Below are positions 63,947 to 64,000 of a stretch of DNA of 64,000 bases, piece by piece. Position numbers and translations under genes: made by a program. Positions within the stretch are counted from its first letter, which is position 1. Each line of letters opens with the position of its first letter. The notes below the pieces were generated by a model. It made no database searches. It was not told where the DNA came from and saw nothing but the letters and a program-made list of their open reading frames with translations. The DNA lies in the NCBI RefSeq assembly GCF_000245335.1, contig NZ_JH600284.1:248001-312000 (forward strand), given 5' to 3'. This DNA is from Bacillus mojavensis RO-H-1 = KCTC 3706 (GTDB lineage: Bacteria; Bacillota; Bacilli; Bacillales; Bacillaceae).

Positions 63947-64000
63947 ATGTCATTATTTGTACGGAACGAAAAACAGCGGCAATGGATAGAGAAAATAGGA
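63947..64000 (+). CDS. ydbM: 5' end of acyl-CoA dehydrogenase-like gene ydbM (partial)
   Basis: Only the first 18 codons are inside the window (MSLFVRNEKQRQWIEKIG), cut by the right edge. The start has GGGGGG upstream. By position and N-terminus this is YdbM, an acyl-CoA dehydrogenase-type flavoprotein in B. subtilis; the domain itself cannot be seen here. Confidence 0.7.
   Translation, partial: MSLFVRNEKQRQWIEKIG

Overview
The window is a chromosome segment from a member of the Bacillus subtilis group. Almost every protein reads as a close but not identical version of a B. subtilis 168 protein, and the gene order matches, as I remember it, the 168 segment gabD–glcU–gdh–ycn–mtl–ycs–kip–pbpC–mtlR–yda–ydb. 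The amino-acid differences suggest a subspecies or sister species rather than 168 itself. There is no prophage, insertion sequence, CRISPR array, rRNA or tRNA. Gene names rest on recognition of the proteins and of the gene order; no search was run.

Layout. 1-3.3 kb: GABA/succinate semialdehyde use (gabD) and the spore glucose genes glcU-gdh. 3.3-6.7 kb: copper operon ycnK-ycnJ-ycnI on the minus strand and divergent ycnL. 6.7-9.9 kb: mannitol operon mtlA-mtlF-mtlD with an MtlR operator and a cre site; its activator gene mtlR lies at 23.5 kb with the same pair of sites. 9.9-13.2 kb: ycsA, sipU, ycsD, an overlooked 54-codon gene on the minus strand, and ycsE. 13.4-18.8 kb: the 5-oxoprolinase operon ycsF(pxpA)-ycsG-ycsI-kipI(pxpB)-kipA(pxpC)-kipR, preceded by a strong palindrome that is a candidate KipR operator. 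18.8-25.6 kb: lipC, yczI, yczJ, pbpC, ycsN, mtlR. 25.8-33.5 kb: ydaB-ydaG (partly general stress genes), amj with a sigma-M type promoter, an AhpD-like accessory gene, ydzA, lrpC. 33.5-42.9 kb: topB and the exopolysaccharide operon ydaJKLMN, whose ydaK product keeps a c-di-GMP binding I-site in a dead GGDEF domain. 43-47.5 kb: the c-di-AMP riboswitch and potassium importer kimA, mutT, ydaP. 47.7-54 kb: mntH with an MntR box and a cluster of sigma-B stress genes (ydaS, ydaT, gsiB, ydbD and others). 54-59 kb: C4-dicarboxylate sensing and uptake (dctB, dctS, dctR, dctP). 59-64 kb: ydbI, an extra symporter gene, the ydbJ-ydbK ABC transporter, ydbL and the first 18 codons of ydbM.

The most notable item is at 60175-61610. 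Between ydbI and ydbJ, which I remember as direct neighbours in 168, lies a glutamate/aspartate-type cation symporter gene preceded by a complete second c-di-AMP (ydaO/yuaA class) riboswitch with its own terminator. The window thus holds two c-di-AMP riboswitches, one on a potassium importer and one on a probable glutamate importer, which would place the cation and its main organic counter-ion under the same second messenger. Other points worth a look are the palindrome ahead of pxpA, an NRAMP-like transporter without the metal-binding motif inside the oxoprolinase operon, a 38-codon ORF whose ribosome binding site can be masked by a distant inverted repeat (type I toxin-like layout), and a long isolated hairpin at 47.6 kb.
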